A DNA stretch of 64,000 nt from Chimonanthus salicifolius (Eukaryota; Streptophyta; Magnoliopsida; Laurales; Calycanthaceae), in contig CM023534.1 in assembly GCA_013350335.1 (NCBI GenBank), forward strand, positions 25,067,302 to 25,131,301, read 5' to 3'. Positions 45,997 to 60,900 of the stretch are shown piece after piece; the stretch's first letter is position 1; the number at the start of each line of letters is the position of its first letter. Below the pieces are notes generated by a model. It worked only from the letters and a program-made list of their open reading frames with translations, did not search any database and was not told the origin of the DNA. The translations under genes were made by a program, and so were the position numbers.

Positions 45997-48900
45997 ATGA
46001 AGCCAGGTTCTAAGGTTTTTGTATTCCTTACGAGAGACGCCGAAGGATTCGGCCCTGCAATCTCAGACGCTCTTCAACCAAACCCTAATTCTTCCTACAT
46101 AAGAACGTTAGTTTGTTCTCGTACTCCCCAAAACATCATTCTTATTTTTTCTTTTTAATTTTTTTTTTTTTTGACCTTTTGGAGATACACTCCCATCAAA
46201 ATCTCCTATTATTGAATCGACGCCATTTTTTTTTCCCTTCTGCAGAGAAACTTCGTTCGACCTATCGCTAGAAAGGTACGGAATCAAAGATAAGAAGGCA
46301 TCCGGCAACATCGTAAATTTCGTTGATTCACAGGGTTCGAATCAGGTATCTTAAGTTTCATTATCGTTTCTGTTTTTCTTTTTTCTTTTTTATAATTTTT
46401 GTTTTGTAGGGCGGGGGTTGTCGAGGTTGGAACTTTGGATGTTTTGCTCCTTTCACAAGATGCGAAGTTGTAATGTTTTAAGGAAGTAGAAGATCATCAT
46501 CAGAACTACTACAGTTGAAGAGTTTAGAGGAATGCATAATGATGATTAGGGAGAGTTATCAATATTAGTATATAGTAAACTTCCCCTGTGCACTGTTGCT
46601 GATAAAGGCCAGGATAGTATACTAACCTTTTTAAGCTCTCAATTGAACTAACCAAATTAAACTTCGCTCCCGGAAGAATCAAAGTGGTTTCTTACCAAAG
46701 ACGAGCCACTTGCTAGTCTATGGTGATAGCTAGTTTCTAATGAAACTAGGTTCTAGCATGAATGAATTAAATTAAAACAATGCAATTCCAATGACTCAAT
46801 TAATACAATGCAATTCCAATGGAAAATGCATGCAATAATTTAATTCAAGCAAAGCAAACTCAAAAGATAAAGTCCAAAACTTGGAACTTCATTCAACTTC
46901 AACTGCTTTCTCCCAACTCCATGGTGTACAAGGCTACCCACCACCTCTATTTATTCCACAAAGAGGTGTGAAAAAAGTAAAAAAAAGATGTGTTACATAA
47001 CACCAACTAATGAGAACAAGAGAGAAGCATTACATCCAATCAACATGTGACACATAGGACTAGTAACATGTCTCCACCAATCAAGTGTTGCCATCCACGC
47101 CTATGCTTGGCTAGTGAATCACTTTTGGAAGTTCAAAGCTTGTTGGAGATGCCTCACACGCCCATGGGAGAGAGAGCTCCCACCCAATGAGAATTCACCA
47201 CTTAGGAAGATGATGTGGAAGAGAGAGCCACCAACCAATGGGAATTTGCCATCTTGGAGTGTGATGTGTTACAACCAATAGGATGCTTCCAAGTCATACA
47301 CCCCTTAGAATCCAAGGTGGAGTGAGGGTCTTCGAGAAGAGTCCAACGCCAACCATTAAGTGCAACCCTAGTCAAAGAATCTCCCATGGAGTAACCAACG
47401 TCCTCATAAATGAGCTCTAGGAGTGTGCATGCCACCATGAGATAAGATGCCAAATTTGGAGAGAATTTCTCTAACTTACTCTACAAGCTTGTGGAATGTG
47501 TTTCGACCTAGCAACCCCACATGTGGGGTCCATCATACTATTAAGTAGGGCTTGGGTCCATTGGTGGGGCCGCATATGCATCAAACACACCGTTTTAGAG
47601 CAAAAATTAGATGGTTTAGATCTCCTTTGTCATGGTCAAAATGCTCGTAGAAATCAAAGCAATGGCTAAGATTTCATCCTCAATTCCATCGTCATTCGCT
47701 TTATCCATGATGTCCTCAGTAGTTGCTTACTTCACTCATATTATATTTATATCATGTTTTTTGTTGAAAATGAATTGAACTAATGATGGGTCTATCATCA
47801 TGTGTTTGAAATGCTTGGACTGACACTATGTTTTGTTACTCTCAATGTCATAAGAAACAAAATAATGTATATAAAAGAAAGGTGCACTTTGAAAAATCAT
47901 TGTACGTTAGATTGGGAGAAGTAAAATACACCTGAGGGTCTTTGGAGGGTTTTGTCTTGGACAAAAAACAAAAAGATATGCATTATGAAAAGAAAGAAAC
48001 GGAGTTAGCTCAATGATGTAGGCATCATACATGAACCAGATGCGCTACAAGCACGACCTATGTCGAGATCTGATAAGAGCATCATGCCGATAGTTAAGAA
48101 AGGAAAATTTGTTTTTGACCGTGGCAAGCGCAGGATGAAACTAGCTAACCAAGCTTCAAATTGGCAGGTGTCATGCATGTGGACCCCTACTTGAAGCTCA
48201 CTTCACTAAGAACCTTAGTGTGAAATGGGTTCAAGGGTTTTTGTGCCACCTAAGCATCCACCTAGGCAGCCACCTAAGCTTCCACTTAATCATCATCCTT
48301 CCACGTCATTTTCCATGTGGCAGTAAGTCATTGATCCATGTCACCACTCATGAAATGTTTGCATGACATTCATTATCTGCCCATCCCAAGGTGCTTGGCA
48401 TGAAATCTATGTGCATGTCTCCATTTTGTATGTTGCATATTGACACATCCCATATGCATGAATTCTCTTTCCAAGGTGCATGATTTCTCATTCCTATGCA
48501 TGGGTAAACCAATGATCTTCTTGGAATTATCTATGGCTCATTGAAACTTGAAATTTGGCAAGATTAAGGCTTAGAAGATCTCACCACCTCCTTGGGATTG
48601 ATCATGGCCTGTTGAAACAAGAGTTGGTGCCAAGTCCAATGCAAATGACTTTTGGGAAAAAGGGTTGCATGCATGAAGTTCTTTGGAAGTTTCCCATGAG
48701 AAAAAACCTAGGTGCTTTGTGTAAAGTGAAATATTGAATTTTGTGTGCATGGCTTGGAACGTAGCATAGCTTCATTAAGGGGTAGATAATCAATGTAACC
48801 GCCCTCCTCCTTGGCCTATAAAAGGAGAAAGGCATGGGTAGCTTGGGGGATCTTGATTTGTTGAGTTGAAACTGATTTTGTACCCAGTGTGGTGGCCAGG

Positions 48901-51900
48901 ATAAGATAAGTTCTTGTGTTTATTTGTATTTGGTTTTATCTTTTGAATCTTTAGTTTTCTTAAATTGAATTGAATCTTTGTTGCAATGTCTATTTGAGAA
49001 TTATTTCATTATTCAATTGAAGGTGCATTGCATATTGATTGGATTCATTTTATCGGAACCTAGATTCGGTTGAAACTAGTGACACCAAAGATTGCTTCTA
49101 GGGACGTCTTTGGTCGGAAACCACACGAATGGAAGTTCGTTTGGACCATTACTTTATTGAAGACTAAGGAAGGTTTTTACACTACCTTGGCCTTCATCAC
49201 TCAAGATGTAGTAGAACTCACGATGCTTAATAGCAATAAAATATGCTAAAGTGGCATGTTGTCATCTAATGCATTTTGCCCCTAAAAATACAAAATGGGT
49301 TTCTTGTGTGAACTTAAAATTTATCAAATGGAAATGTAGAATTCAAAGAAACAACTTGTTGTAAAAACAACTAAACCACAATGTAGCAAACACACAAGCA
49401 ATTATGAATACACGAGATTCACGTGATTCGGTAGTGTCCCTATGTCCACAATGAGATATGATCGATTTCATTATTTTCGATAATATTGTTACAATTGTCA
49501 TGGACTTAGAGTTGCACTCAAGATTTGCCCGTGCATAACTTAAACAACATCCGGATTGTTGAACAAGTTAGCCTTGTTCTCACTTGTTGTGGGACCCACT
49601 TCAGGACATGTAAGGTGTTGTGGCACCCACTTTGAGACAAAGTTGACCCGAATCATCATATTTTGGATGGACATCTGATTGGTTGTATAATTGATTGTAA
49701 ATAAACCTTTTCTTTATTTTTTTCTTTTTAAGCCACCAAGATTGGCTCTCATTTTATTATATATACATGTACCCTTTCAGAATACATACAATCAATATAC
49801 AAGATACAGGGAATTCCTCTTCATTTTTCCATATTCTCTTTTATTCATCCTATTATTCTACATCACTCACACTCAAGACCAATTCACTCAAACTCTCACT
49901 CAAAGCAAACACAAGACGCACGCACACTTGCTTGGAATGGAGAACTTGTATTGCTTTTGTGAACTTACAACTCTTGAGGAGTGGGTTGCAAATGAGGACC
50001 TCACCCCAATTTATACTACAAACCTTGGAAATGAGTGGTGCCACTTGGCAAACATCCAACGGTCATGGAAATTTCTAGAGTGTCCTACCATATTCCACAG
50101 ATCTCTACACTTCTAGAATTATCAAGAAGCTTTCTCGATCCTTCCTTCGCTCAAGGACTCTAGAACATTCCAGAGAACTCTACAATGTTCATGTATAAAA
50201 CCCCTCTATGCACATAGTTTACAAGATGGTGAGGTTAGATGAGGTTAAGCCTTGGGTGTAACACAATGCTCTTTTTTGCATGCCTTTTTCAATAAAGATG
50301 AATTCCCATAATCTTAGAACTATCTAAAAAATACTATATATAGATGATACTTGATACAAAATTGGGGTTGGGTTCTAGTATGGCCTAGGTTACCGTAGAA
50401 TACAAGACATCAACACATGGCCCTAGACAGATGGGATAATGGCAAAGATGATGTCAATGGTGCTAAGGAGAACTTGTACAATTTCTCCTACTTTCTCCTT
50501 GGCCTCCCGTCCAAATGCTGCCTTGGGCTACTTTTTTTTTAATCAATAACAAAAAAGAATATATTAATAAAGAAAAAAAAATACAAATCATAGGTATAGC
50601 TTATACTCGACCACCAACATACAGGCAAGAAAGACAAAACTCAACAAGACTGAACAACCATAAAAGAGAAACCCAATCAACAAATTAGTATACAATCATA
50701 GTCTCCTAATCCCTGTCCACCCTGAGTTTAGCCAAGAATTCAGCCACTCCATTCACCAATTGTCATACGCGTGCGAAAGAAACCTCCAATGAAGAATAAA
50801 ACCTCCTCATTTCCTTGACCATTGATAGCAATTTCCAAGGCAGTCTTTTTTCCCGCTAGCCCACTTTATTGCATTCAATGAGTCCCTTCCATAATAAGTT
50901 TCCCATGTCCATGTCTAACCCAAAGGGTCAAGGCCCTCTTAATCCTTAAAGGTTCTGCCTTGTTTGAATCCCGCACCCTAAAGGTCCTGAAAAGAAAAGA
51001 GTGGTGGCCCCCCTCATCATTTTGAAATACGGTAGTTACCCTATAGGCCTTGGTTTTCCTCTAGCCGCTCCATTTACATTGAACTTGAAAAAAACCGATG
51101 TTGAAGGAGATGAAACTACTGGGTTGCCCACTGACCTACTACTACTTCCTAAACAACCCTCCCAAGACCTATAAAAATCTAACAGAGAGAAGTTTTTAAA
51201 ATCATTGCTTTTCCACCAGGCCAACTCAAAGACCTCCTAAGCTTTGCATGATTTGTTCTAAACAATCCTCATGTTTTTTTTTCTCATAAGGACCAAAGGA
51301 TAGCAGCACGAATAGTTCTCCAAGCTGTCATCCATATAACACCACGATGTTTCACGAACTAGCTCTCTAGAATACCCACACAAGAATTACCAAGGACCCA
51401 CGACACTCCGATGAGGCTAACGAACTTTGACCATAAGAACGAAGCCATTGGACACCCTACAAACAAATGATCTACTTTCTCCTCCCCATAATTGCACAAA
51501 ACAAAAGAAAAATCACTATTTCCATTGAACACTGACCTCCGATGGAGCTCAAATCTAGTCAAAACTTTACCTTTTAAATGTGCATCAGACGAATTAAAGT
51601 GCACTTTCATCTTTGTGATTGTTACCATAAATTAATTGATTCTGGAAAAAGGTAATGTGATTCAAATGCATAACTATCATGGTTGTGCCTTTGAAGACCT
51701 GCCAACCATGCTCAAGAGCCTGTAGTGCAGTTGAAACTTGGAAGGTGCTCAAAGTTAACTTGGACTTGGCTGATCTTCTAACTCATGGTTGGAATGTGCT
51801 GACAACCACAAGAGTTGTGGGTTTGCATAATGTTGGAAAACACTGAATATTTAATATAACCAACCGATTCATAAGAAAGGGTATTGACCCATTGCATGGT

Positions 51901-54900
51901 TCTCGCATTGTATTTGATGTTTCTTTTCATCCTATACCATCATCACTACCATTTTTTCTTCTATTTGAGGTTTGTTTTTTCATCCTGTTCCATATATATC
52001 TATATTTGGGGTTTTGTTCCCTTTTCTTTTTGTCTTAAATATAAATGAATTAGCAGGTTGGGTTTTGGATCGGTTGTTAAAAAATGTGGTTCATATTCCC
52101 TCAATCCATCACATTGCCACACTAAGGTGGGTGGGGGAAAGTTGGGGGTTATTTGTTGAACTCAATTTGACTATTTAATATTCTCTATTTTTTTTTTTTA
52201 ATAAATTATGTTTGTAATGCTGGACAACTAACCCTAGGTGGATGGAGAGAACGGCCACAATGGTTATGTGGTTATAATGCAAGTATGCAACACTCAGTCA
52301 TACTAACTGCCCAATGTTGAATCTAATAATAAAAAGGAATAAAGAAAGGAAAAAGAGATGAATATCAGAGAATAATGATTCTCAGAATTGTATTAAGATG
52401 ATTTCCTCTTAGAGGGTACATGTATATAAGAGAGAGAGAGAGCCAATTAAGGTGGCCAAAAAAGGAAAACATTAATTACAAGTTGACTATGTAAATACAT
52501 TGAACTTGGACACTATCTGTCCAGAGATGGGTCCCGAGTTAAGTCGGGTCCCACAACACTCCTGTCAAGCTGGTTCGAAGATATCCAGTAATCTCAGCTT
52601 GCTAATAACGGAATCAAGTTGAGTTCGAGGAACCGACTTAGTGAAAATGTAGGCAAGTTGATCAGAGGACTTCAGATGAGGAGTGACAAGGCGGCCTTCA
52701 GAAATGTGTTGTCGTAAGAAGTGACAATCAACCTCAATGTGCTTGGTCCGCTCATGAAAGACTGGATTGGAGGCGATGTTGATAGCGGCCTGATTGTCAC
52801 AAAACATAGTGAGTAGGTCACGTGGAGCAAAACCCAATTCCTGAAGAAACTGGTGGACCCAAAGAAGCTCAGCTGTAGTATTGGCCATTGCACGATACTC
52901 AGCTTCAGCACTGGAGCGAGCAATAACAGATTGTTTTTTACTACGCCATCCGATTAGATGAGAACTTAAAAAGACACAGTAGCCACAGTTGTTGAGCGGC
53001 GATCATTAGGAAAGCCGGTCCAATCAGCATCTAAATAGCCACGAACAGAGAGGGAAGACTGTCGTGTAAAGAACAAACCCCTGCCAGGATGAACTTTAAG
53101 ATAGTGAAGGATGCGGAAGACAACATGAAGATGGGTATCCCGTGGTTCGTGCATGAACTGACTAACCACACCAACTGCATAGGAGAGATCGGGTCGTGTA
53201 ATAGTGAAATAAATCAATTTTCCCACCAACTTCTGATAGAATGAAGGACTATTAAGAGGAGTCCCGTCTGCGGCAGAGAGTTTCGTATTGACATCTAATG
53301 GAGTGTCAGCAGGTTTGCACCCAGAGTATCCAGCATCCGGAAGAAGGTCAAGAGCATACTTGCGTTGAGATAAAGAGAGTCCTCTAGAGAACGAGCGACT
53401 TCAATACCCAAAAAATAACGCAATGGCCCCAGATCTTTAATAGCAAATGTGCGCTGTAGATATTCTTTGAAGGTAGTCATGGCAACAACGTCATTACCGG
53501 TGAAGACAATGTCATCAACATACACTACTAGAATCATGACCAAAGAGTGAAGACGGTAGATAAAAATTGAGTGATCCATTTGACATCTAGAGAAACCGTA
53601 AGGCAACAGTGCACTGCTGAACTTCTCAAACCACGCCTGTGGAGACTGCTTGAGGTCATATAGAGCTTTTCGGAATTTGCAGACAGACTGAGGCTCCCCC
53701 TGATTAACAAACCCGGGTGGTGGAAGCATATAAATTTCAACATGGAGATCACATGAAGGAAGGCATTCTTCACATCTAACTGATGCAGCGGCCAGTCATA
53801 AGTGGTGGCAATGGAAATCAAGATGCGAACAAAAGTAATCTTGGCCATGGGGGAGAAGGTTTCCTGATAGTCCACTCCGTAAGTTTGTGTGAAGCCTTTG
53901 GCAACGAGATGAGCTTTATACCGGGCGATGGAGCCATCCGGATTATGTTTTAAAGCAAAAACCCATTTGCACTCGACTGGAGTTTTACCTTGAGGCAGGG
54001 GAACCATGCCCCATGTGTGATTCTGCTCAAGGGCTGTGAGTTCCTCTTCCATGGCTGCCTTCCACAAGGGATCACGGAGAGCAGTGTCAATCCGCTTGGG
54101 TATCTTAGTACTATCCAAAGCTGCAAGAAAAGTGTGATAGGCAGGAGAGACAACATGACAAGACACAATATGGTCAAGGGGATGCGAGGTACAAGTACGT
54201 TTACCTTTGCCGAGGGCAATGGAAAGATCAGAGGCATCTGTAAGAAGGATCTGGGATGGGAACAGATGACGTGGTGGTGTTCTTGCGGAGCGGAGGCCTT
54301 ATCTGTCTGCGGTGATATACCAGAGTGGGCTTCGCAGTGCTAGTGGGACGCATGTCAGAGCTAGTAGGACTCAAGTCAGGAGGGAGGAGAGGAAGAACTG
54401 GAGAAGGGACAGATGGTGAAGAGAAGTACGGGACTGTCTCGAAGAAGGTGACATCCATAAATACATATGTTTTGCCAGTAACTGGATAAAGACACTTGTA
54501 GCCTTTATGGAATGGGGAATATCCAAAAAAAACACACCTCACAACACGGGGGGAAAGTTTATCACCAGAAATTGGTGAACAAAGCAGGCACATCCAAATA
54601 TATGTAAGGGAAGAAGAGGAATATGTTTATGAAGAGAGAGAAGATCAATGGGTGATTTGTCCAGCAGAACTCTGGATGGCATGCGATTGATAAGGTAACA
54701 TGAGGTTAGGATAGCCTCAGGCCAGTACGACTGTGGGACATGCATGGAAAAAAGAAAAGAGCGGGCGACTTCAAGAAGATGTCTGTTTTTGCGTGCAGCT
54801 ACACCATTCTGTTGTGATGTAGATGGACAAGACAATTGGGATTTAATACCATGCTCTTGCAGAAATTGAGCAAAACAGTGAGACAGATATTCTCCCCCAT

Positions 54901-57900
54901 TATCGCTACACAAAATTTTAATTGTAGAACCAAATTGAGTGGCAACCCAATTATAAAATGTGCGAAAGTGATCAAACACTTTAGACTTATGCTTCATGAT
55001 ATAAATGCAGGTCATGCGAGGATAATCATTAATAAATGACACAAAGTAACGTAAACCAGTGTGAGAAAGAGAGGGTTATTGCCAAACATCAGAATGAATA
55101 ACAGAAAATAAAGAAGATGCACGTTTATTTATAGAAGAAGGAAAAGAAGTTCTTTTATTTTTCCCATATTGGCAGGGAGCACACTCAAACTGCTTAAATG
55201 ATAAAAGAAAGAATAAGTTTCTTGAGGACAGGGTCAGAGGGATGTCCCAGCCGGCAATGCCAAAGCCATTTATCAGACGAAGAGGAGCTAGAGTAGGCTG
55301 CAGAGGCACCAACAGGACCATCCAACAAATATAAACCTCCAACTTCACAACCACCACCAATCACCTGCTTCGTGGTCAGATCCTGAAATACACAATGAGA
55401 AGGAAAGAAGGTAGCTAAGAAATGAAATTGTTTAGTGAGTCCATTAACAAAAAGCAAATTGCAAGATAAATGAGGTACATGTAACACAGATGGGAAGTGC
55501 AAGATGGAAGAGAGAGGGAGGATCCTTTTTCTAGCAATGGTAGTAGAGGAACCATTGGCTAATTTAACTTGACCATAAGAGATAGGAGAAATGAAAGAGA
55601 AGAGATTAGACATACCCGCCGTATGATCAGGCCCCAGAATCGATGATCCAGGAATGAAAAGAGACGTAATTGGCAAATGACTCAGTACCTGAAGTAGAAG
55701 AGACAACATTGGAAACCTCAGAGTGTTGAAGGCAATCTAGTTTTTGTAATAGCATGTTAAAGTCCTCTTGAGTGACTGGGGAACCGTCGCTAACTACGTC
55801 AGGGGAGGAGGTAACCGGCGAGGCGATGGAGATAGTAGCTTGCTTTGGACGGCCATCCAATTTATAGTACGAATCAACATAATGGTTCATCTTACAAAAA
55901 GTGCAGAACCGAGACCCTTCTTCCAGGGACCTTTGGTGTCACGACGTGGGTCAGAAGAAAGATCTTTGCCATAAGAACCAGAAGCCCCACGTGCAAGAGG
56001 AGGTAGGGAAGGATGAATGATCACCAATGCAGATCGTTCAACCGGCATAGGAGTCATAATCAGGCGGCGCCGATCATCTCGAAGTAAGCTAGAGTAGACT
56101 TCTTCAAGGGAGGGAAGAGGACGTTGGCCAAGCAGCTGGGCCCGAATAGGTTCAAAGTCCTGCTTAAGGCCAACCAAGAACTCAAAAGTCCGTCGTCGAT
56201 TAAGAATCTGGTTATAGAGAACAACATTAGCAGGGTTCACAAACCGAACAGATTCAAGTTGATCCAATTCAAGCCAACAGGTCCGCATCTTGGAATAATA
56301 CTGAATGAGGGAAAGCTCCCCCTGTCGAAGATGAAAAGCAGTCTGATAGAGGTCATAGAGCCGAGTAGAATTATCACCATCCGAATATAAAGCCTTAATA
56401 GTGTCCCAGACATCCTTGGCCGTGGGAAGTGTATAGACAGTCCCACGAATATGATCTTCCATGGAATGAAGGAGCCAAGACTGCACCAAAGAATTATTAG
56501 CGTTCAAGTACGGTATGAAGAGTCCTTGTCTGGTTCAGGGGTGGTACCATCAATAAAATCGGATAGCTGTTTGGCAATAAGAAACAATTTAACCGAATGA
56601 GACCATTGGAAGTAATTGGTCTCATTTAAGAGCACAGTGGTAATCTTGCCAATATGCTGATGGCCAGAAGAAGCCATATCAGTGGAAGAAGAGGACCCAG
56701 AGGTCTTCAGTGGTTCCGGAGAGGCGGCCATTATCCCAATAAGAAAGTTGGCAAGTAGTAGAAAGCAAGGATAAAAGTGGCAGAGAGATCAGAGGTAGCA
56801 AAAAATTGGCAGAATAGCAATGGAAGAGGCTGATCCGTCAAACCAAAGAGAATAGTGAGGCATTTTTCAGCCGACTGAAATGTAATTTTCAGTCGACTGA
56901 TTTCTTCTCAGTTCTTACATACGAAAATTCAGTTGACTGAATTCTAATTTTCAGTCGACTGGTTTCTTCTCAGTTCACAGACGGTGCAGGCAGCGGATAT
57001 GAAGACCGAGAAATCGGACCCCACCTTGGACCGAAATACTAGGTCTACCTGTGGCAGGAGAAGGTGGGACAGGGACGAATCCAGCAATGGGGAGCCGAAG
57101 TGCAAGAAGGTTAGATCCAAAGAGATCGAACCAAAAGAACTACCAAGAAGCGGAATCTGGTCACTGTTGTCGTTGTATGCAGAAGACCAAAAATGGGCCC
57201 CACTGTTGATGAAATGGAGAGCACCCAGGAGCGATTTGATCCAGAGGTAGGGGCGAATACAAGAGACTTGGTTCCAAGCAAAACTAGGCAAAAAGGCAGC
57301 AGATCTGGCAAAAAATTCAGCAAAATCTGAGATTGGGGCGTCCTAGGCAGCAGTCCAAAAAACCAACAGATCGGAGGGCCCACATTGATCAGATCAAAGA
57401 TCCAATGGGACAGATGGATAGTCTATCTAAAAACGGAAGGTGTATGGTGGGTCCCGCCGAGAAAATCTTTTCGGGTCATTGGATCGAAGGCCAAGAACTC
57501 AGGGCTGCTGGGAAGGGAAAAAAACTGAAGCAGCTGGACACAATAAAATGGCCAGATCTGCAAAGAGAAGAAGGATATGAGGGAGAATCCGCAAAAGAAG
57601 TCCGTGGAGAGTCGGAGAAGAGGCCGGAGGCCGATGATAAACAGTAACTCCGACGAGGAACAGTAAAACGGAATAAAAAAACACCTCCTAAAGCGTTCAG
57701 AAATTTGTTCTGGGTGAGACCATGTTGAATCTAATAATAAAAAGGAATAAAGAAAGGAAAAGAGATGAGTATCAGAGAATAATGATTCTCAGAATTGTAT
57801 TAAGATGATTTCCTCTTAAAGGGTACAGGTATATATAAGAGAGAGAGAGCCAATTAAGGTGGCCAAAAAAGGAAAACATTAATTATAAGTTGACTTTGTA

Positions 57901-60900
57901 AATACATTGAACTTGGACACTGTCTGTCCAGAGATGGGTCTCGAGTTAAGTCGGGTCCTACAACACCCAATGCCTAGTTAGATCTAAGTAGGACTTTTAT
58001 GTGCAAGACCTCATTAGCTATCTGCAATTATGATTATAATTTTTTGTTGTTATATGCAATTAATTCTCCTATACTTGGTTCCCTCTCATGTATTCAATCT
58101 GTCTCTTTTTTTTTTTTTTTTATGAATGAAGTCGTCAATGCTTCAGAAAAATTATTATTCTTTTCAGTTTTATTGACTTTCTATTTGTCCATTACTTCAA
58201 CTTGGTAATTCCAAGTTTAGTTCAAGATGATGTTATCTTGACAAAAGAATGTGCGCTTTTACAGAAGAAATGTTTGCTTGTTGCTATTACTCATTTGGAT
58301 GGAATAGGGTACCTCAATGTTATCTTATTTACATTGAAGAGTGCTAACAGCAAAATGGACCTCTATGCAAGTACGGGTGTGGTCTGATGTAGATTTAACT
58401 TGAGTGTAATGGTCTGGGTAAGGCATTTGGGGCCTTGCACTCTTAATGGATGAGTATTTTGACAGTTTCTGGACTTTCTATTTGCATGAACACAGGTCCT
58501 ATTTATTTAATTGGCCAGCATTTCCATGTTGAAAAACCACCACATTGTCATTTAACCTGCTGTAGAGCATTTTCTCGAGTGATAGAAAACTCATGTGTAG
58601 AGCTTTGTTCAGGTGATGGAGATTCTTTCTTAAATCGCTAATCCATTAAGGTATTCACGATTGAGTGTTCCAGATGATGGCTGAGGTTGCCTGATGATGA
58701 TATTTTTCCTTAACGACTTGGGGAATAGCAGAAGAAGAAAGCAGAAACAGTACATGGTTAAGGAGATGGAGTAGCAGTAGCAATAGTGGATTTTATACAT
58801 AGGTAGCACTAGCATTATCAACAATGAAACAATGGCAACAGTAGTGATGAATTTAATTATTTGGTAGTTCTTAAAGAGTCTTGTAAGAGGAACTGGGTGC
58901 TTCCTCCATAAATACCCTCAAAGGGGAGATCTCTGTCCTTCGATTGTTGCTGTTGTTGTTATACTGTCTGTTTTTGTACCATGAATTGGGTACGGGTAAT
59001 TGGTAGTGCCAGGGCAATTAGTAAGGGCTCATTGTTGTAGCCTGGATGTAGTGGCTTTAAGTCCTATGGGCATTAGATAGGCAGTTGGCTCACGGTAATT
59101 GTAACACCCCGTCCCGCTACGGACGTGTTATCTCCGAAAAAGCTCAAAGTGTTAACTTGGGTAATTTTTTTTGGAAAGGAGAAACACTCCTCTCAAATCA
59201 ATAAAGAAGCCATGTGCATCTCATCAATTAACCCAAGTAAACACACCATCATAGTAAACGGAAGTAAGCTCGAAGTTAATAGTCATCCATAACACATGCG
59301 ATATAAAATCTCAAATATAAGAGTCCTCTCAAACCAAACTAGAAGATAAAGATAACAACTAGCTAACAACAACTCCATCCGCCTCCTCAAACCGATTCCT
59401 GGGGCCCACCAGGCCCTGCCTCCGTCGGAGCACCTAAAAGGTAAGGGATGAGCTTATAGTGCCCAACGAGAGGAGAAACAAATATATCACATGTCATTAG
59501 CATATCTCATATATGGCATGACAACGACTAGAATGCTTATGACATGGTAGCAATCACCCTTAGGACAATACCCATGGTGACTCCCCACATCTCTAGCCCA
59601 TCAACCCAACCACCCAAACTCAAGGTGATCACAAACACAACTCACTGTGGACCGGTGAGCCAGACCCATCCACAACCCACACATCTGTGCGGGATTGCTA
59701 GAGTCATGCCTTCACACCTAAGCCCAACGTTGTCTCCCTGCCAATACCAAGGCGGTCAGCCGCACACCCCCGATTGACCTCCAGGAGATCCAAACTGTCC
59801 ACACCTCGGGTCAAAGTGCAGTGGTTGAAGCCCCGTGACAGGCGAAGTGATACCACCCATGCGCATTGCCATATGACCAGCCCTGTGCATCATGTCATTG
59901 CCTCTAACCACAACCTCATGGACTCGGGATCCTAATGCTCTCTAGGGTTCTCTAAACCACTCTGGGTTCATTGCAACAATAAAGCTAATCATCATGATCA
60001 CATAGCACACACCAAACTTAGAAGTAATATCATAACCCAACAACCAACATGTTATTAAATACTCGCAATAACAAGATACATCAATGAACATAGTAGTTGA
60101 CTTGAGTACGCACGAATGGGGTCCTTGCCACATCATGATTTGAACAGTTTTCCTTACCAAGTGGCGTACTAGATAAGAAGGTCCCCATTCTCGTTACTCT
60201 AAGTCCAAGAATAATTAGAACATTTCAATGCACATGAATATGCTAAAACAAAATATGATAGGTCCCCACATTTGTGCATTTTCAAAATCCAAAGCGGGAA
60301 GATAGGCCAGAGGATTGAAGGGAGCGAAGCACGGGCGAAGATGGGCTGCAAAAAGGGCCGAGGAGGGGCCTAGAAACGGGCCAAGGACAGTCTGCAAGTG
60401 GGCCTAGAACGGGCCCGAGCTGGGCCTACAACGGGCCTGAGTCGAGCTGGGCTGGACCGAACGGACATGGCTTGCTCTGCAGGGCCTGGAAACGCAAGGG
60501 TTTGAGATGGAGTTGGGCCTGCTAACAAGGAGAGTCAAGATTCAGTTCGACTGAGTCGACTGGGCCGCTGAGCCGACCCAGTTGGCTTAGAAGAGAGGGG
60601 AAGGAGGAGGAAGGGAAAACAGAGAGGGGACTGTAAATCTGGCGGCAAGGAGGTTGGATCCAGCGGTTGGGGCTAGGCTGCAGAGAATCCGATAGAGCTA
60701 AGGTTGAATCAGGGTTGAGGGAGGGGCCATGACGACTGAAAAAGAGGTGAGAAGGGGCGGCGACAGCAAAGGGGGGGTAAGGGTCTTTAGGGTTTTGGAT
60801 CTTAGGGAAGGAGAAGAAAAATAGGGGCGGCTGCCACAAGGAGGAGAAGAGGGACGAGTTTTGGGTTAGGGCTTGAGGGTGAAGAGAGGGGAAGACTGAG

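Larger units (their letters stand above)
52315..57965 (-). mobile_element. Complete Ty1/copia retrotransposon, 5.65 kb, inactive
   Basis: LTRs at 52315-52558 (3') and 57723-57965 (5') are 244 and 243 bp; by eye they differ by about nine substitutions and a few small indels. Exact target duplication CCCAA (52310-52314 and 57966-57970). Both LTRs have a TATATAAG/CTTATATA box near GA-repeats. The domain order on the minus strand is gag, protease, integrase, reverse transcriptase, RNase H, which defines copia. A 1-kb leader (56732-57722) holds four TTCAGTCGACTGAA-type palindromes. The frame is broken at many points, so it has no activity of its own. It sits inside intron 2 of the PAC1-like gene, opposite to it. 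Confidence 0.95.

Noticed and set aside
58200..58641. Additional exon of the PAC1-like gene
   Set aside because: Exons 2 and 3 already join in phase and give continuous family-like sequence, while this piece has stops and a frameshift.
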